A DNA stretch of 16,934 nucleotides from contig JBPCKT010000064.1 of the NCBI GenBank assembly GCA_051004015.1, forward strand, positions 1 to 16,934. The letters are read 5' to 3'. The translations under genes were made by a program, and so were the position numbers. The DNA comes from SXOA01 sp051004015. GTDB lineage: Bacteria; Planctomycetota; Planctomycetia; Pirellulales; Pirellulaceae. Numbering within the stretch: position 1 is the first letter of the stretch; each line of letters starts with the position of its first letter. A model generated the notes under the pieces. The model made no database searches. It saw only the letters and a program-made list of their open reading frames with translations, and was not told the DNA's origin. Shown piece after piece: positions 15,421 to 16,934 of this stretch.

Positions 15421-16934
15421 ATGCGATTTGCGATTTGCCTCACTTTACTTTGCTTGGCTACAATTGCCGCCCCGCCATCACCCCTCCAAGCCGAGTCCCC
15501 CACCTATTTCCGCGCCGGCGGAGGAATCGCGGCTGACGACGCCGCGCCGCTGCCGGAGAAGATTGACGACGACAAGTCGCTGCTCTGGAAAACGCCGCTG
15601 GCCCCCGGTCATTCGACTCCCTGCGTCCACGGGGAAAGTATCTTTGTCACTACCTTTGAAAAGGGGAAAGAAGCAGGGACGGGAAAGCTCTTCACCGTCG
15701 CTCTGAATCGCGAAACGGGCGAAGTCCGCTGGAGCCGCGAAGCGCCAGCAAAGAAGATCGAGCCGTTTCATTCCGCCGGCAGCCCGGCGACGTCTTCTGC
15801 CGCCTGCGACGGCGAGCGGGTCTACTCCTTTTTCGGCAGCTACGGTTTCCTCTGCTATGACCTCAATGGAAAACTCCTGTGGGAGAAGCCGCTCGGGCCA
15901 TTTCAGGATGAATTCGGAGCCGCCAGTTCCCCGGTGCTGGTCGATGGGAAGCTGATCATCAACCAGGACCACGACCGGGATAATTTTCTGCTTTGCCTGG
16001 ACGCCAAGACCGGCAATGAGCTTTGGAAGACGCCGCGCGAGGGCTTCACTCGCAGTTACAGCACGCCGGTCGTTTGGACGGCCGGTGAGCGGAAGCAACT
16101 GCTTGTCACCGGGGCATTGCAACTCATTTCGTATGACATCGAAACCGGCGAGCAGTTGTGGTCGCAGGATGGGCTGGCCCGCATCATGAACACCACGCCG
16201 GCGACCGGCGAGGGGCTGCTCTTCATCTCCGCCTGGTCCCCCGGTGGCGATACCGACGCCCGCATCGCGATGGAACCCTGGCCCGAAGCGGTGCGGCTGT
16301 GGGACAAAAACAAGGACGGCAAGCTGCTCCGCGAGGAAGTGGATAACAAGGAGGTGCTCGACCGATTTTTTCGCATCGACCTCAACCAGGACCTCGGCCT
16401 CGACAAGGAGGAGTGGGGCAAATACGCCAGCGTTTTTGAACGGGCCCGCAACGCCTTCTTCGCCCTCCGCCCCGCCGCGTCATCCGCCGGCCAGCCGGAG
16501 GTAGCGTGGGAGCATCTCAAGGGGATTCCGTACGTTCCGAGCCCGCTGGCGTACCGGGGCGTGGTCTATCTGGCGAAGGAAGGGGGCATCGTCTCGGCCT
16601 TCGACGCCAAGAGCGGCGAAATTCTGAAGAGCGGCCGCATCCGCGGGACGGGGGCCTACTACGCATCGCCAGTCGCTGGCGACGGCAAGGTCTACCTCGT
16701 CAGCGACAAAGGAGTGATCAGCGTCCTCAAAGCCGGCGGCGAGTGGGAGGTCCTTTCCAGCCGCGATTTGATGGAGCGAACGGTCGCCACACCGGTCGTC
16801 AGTGGCGGGAGGCTGTTCGTGCGGAGCGAAGCGGCGCCGTATTGCTTCGGCGAGCGGGGGGGGTTCGCCCCCCGCTACCCCCCACACCCCGGCTGTTTGT
16901 CTCCATGGGGTTGCTCCCCCCCCCCCCCCACAGA
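15421..16934 (+). CDS. Secreted beta-propeller protein with embedded EF-hand pair, right end cut by the window
   Basis: The frame is open from ATG 15421 to the last base, at least 504 codons. Residues 1-24 are a signal peptide (MRFAICLTLLCLATIAA..., cleavage after LQA). Propeller blades are seen in RETGEVRW, DLNGKLLWEKP, DAKTGNELWKTP, DIETGEQLWSQ and DAKSGEI. Between blades, residues 295-306 (DKNKDGKLLREE) and 320-331 (DLNQDLGLDKEE) fit 12-residue EF-hand calcium loops (positions 1, 3, 5, 12; the second has L at the usual Gly6). The normal last strand YCFG occurs at about 474-477, exactly where the first propeller ends. The codons after that run into a G-rich hairpin (16853-16876) and 14 consecutive C bases. 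The true stop may lie just outside, or a repeat has replaced it. Calcium binding is inferred. Confidence 0.88.
   Translation, partial: MRFAICLTLLCLATIAAPPSPLQAESPTYFRAGGGIAADDAAPLPEKIDDDKSLLWKTPLAPGHSTPCVHGESIFVTTFEKGKEAGTGKLFTVALNRETGEVRWSREAPAKKIEPFHSAGSPATSSAACDGERVYSFFGSYGFLCYDLNGKLLWEKPLGPFQDEFGAASSPVLVDGKLIINQDHDRDNFLLCLDAKTGNELWKTPREGFTRSYSTPVVWTAGERKQLLVTGALQLISYDIETGEQLWSQDGLARIMNTTPATGEGLLFISAWSPGGDTDARIAMEPWPEAVRLWDKNKDGKLLREEVDNKEVLDRFFRIDLNQDLGLDKEEWGKYASVFERARNAFFALRPAASSAGQPEVAWEHLKGIPYVPSPLAYRGVVYLAKEGGIVSAFDAKSGEILKSGRIRGTGAYYASPVAGDGKVYLVSDKGVISVLKAGGEWEVLSSRDLMERTVATPVVSGGRLFVRSEAAPYCFGERGGFAPRYPPHPGCLSPWGCSPPPPT
16853..16876. repeat. GC-rich hairpin at the end of the last gene
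   Basis: AGCGGGGGG (16853-16861) pairs perfectly with CCCCCCGCT (16868-16876), loop GGTTCG. It lies right after the codons for the expected final propeller strand, so it is either a terminator-like structure beyond an altered stop or a dispersed repeat read into the gene. Confidence 0.6.
16916..16929. repeat. Run of 14 C
   Basis: Fourteen C in a row sit five bases from the window edge. Such homopolymers are error-prone in sequencing, so the frame of the last gene beyond 16915 is not reliable. Confidence 0.9.

Overview
The window is high-GC DNA that looks like a planctomycete chromosome (phylum Planctomycetota). Phylum-level evidence: two secreted PQQ-type beta-propeller proteins (one starting with a WPNWRGP-like motif after its signal peptide), a BatA/VWA membrane protein, a DUF4058 protein, and many dispersed intergenic hairpin repeats of kinds common in that phylum. 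The genus cannot be told from the sequence alone.

Layout: bases 1 to about 1130 hold no convincing gene but are packed with short inverted and tandem repeats. Bases 1134-3571 form a small accessory-looking block: a 60-aa hypothetical protein, a three-helix membrane protein, a small secreted protein 5 bp behind it, and on the opposite strand a stand-alone HsdR-N-type PD-(D/E)XK nuclease-like protein. Next come a secreted beta-propeller protein (minus strand) and, divergent from it, pyruvate phosphate dikinase (ppdK) followed after 36 bp by an Old Yellow Enzyme-type flavin oxidoreductase. Then follow a DUF4058 protein, a convergent HicA/HicB toxin-antitoxin pair, a small CxxC...HxxC protein, a BatA-like VWA membrane protein (minus strand), riboflavin synthase (ribE), the 16S rRNA dimethyltransferase rsmA/ksgA, and a second secreted propeller protein with two EF-hand loops inside it, which runs off the right edge.

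Working links: ppdK is central carbon metabolism (PEP/pyruvate interconversion), ribE makes the flavin that the oxidoreductase type would use, and rsmA matures the ribosome. ribE and rsmA are co-directional and separated by 117 bp that is almost entirely a four-hairpin array. No tRNA, rRNA, CRISPR array or intact insertion sequence was seen.

The most striking non-gene signal is a paired-hairpin element found at 43-88 and, inverted, at 14395-14438. Both copies keep the GC-TCY-GC core and a CACGT linker, while their stems differ by paired, compensating substitutions. At least seven further repeat types lie between genes (591-639, 812-832, 926-938, 5246-5358, 9687-9760, 11452-11498, 16853-16876). 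One supplies the last codons of the oxidoreductase gene and another sits at the end of the last gene.
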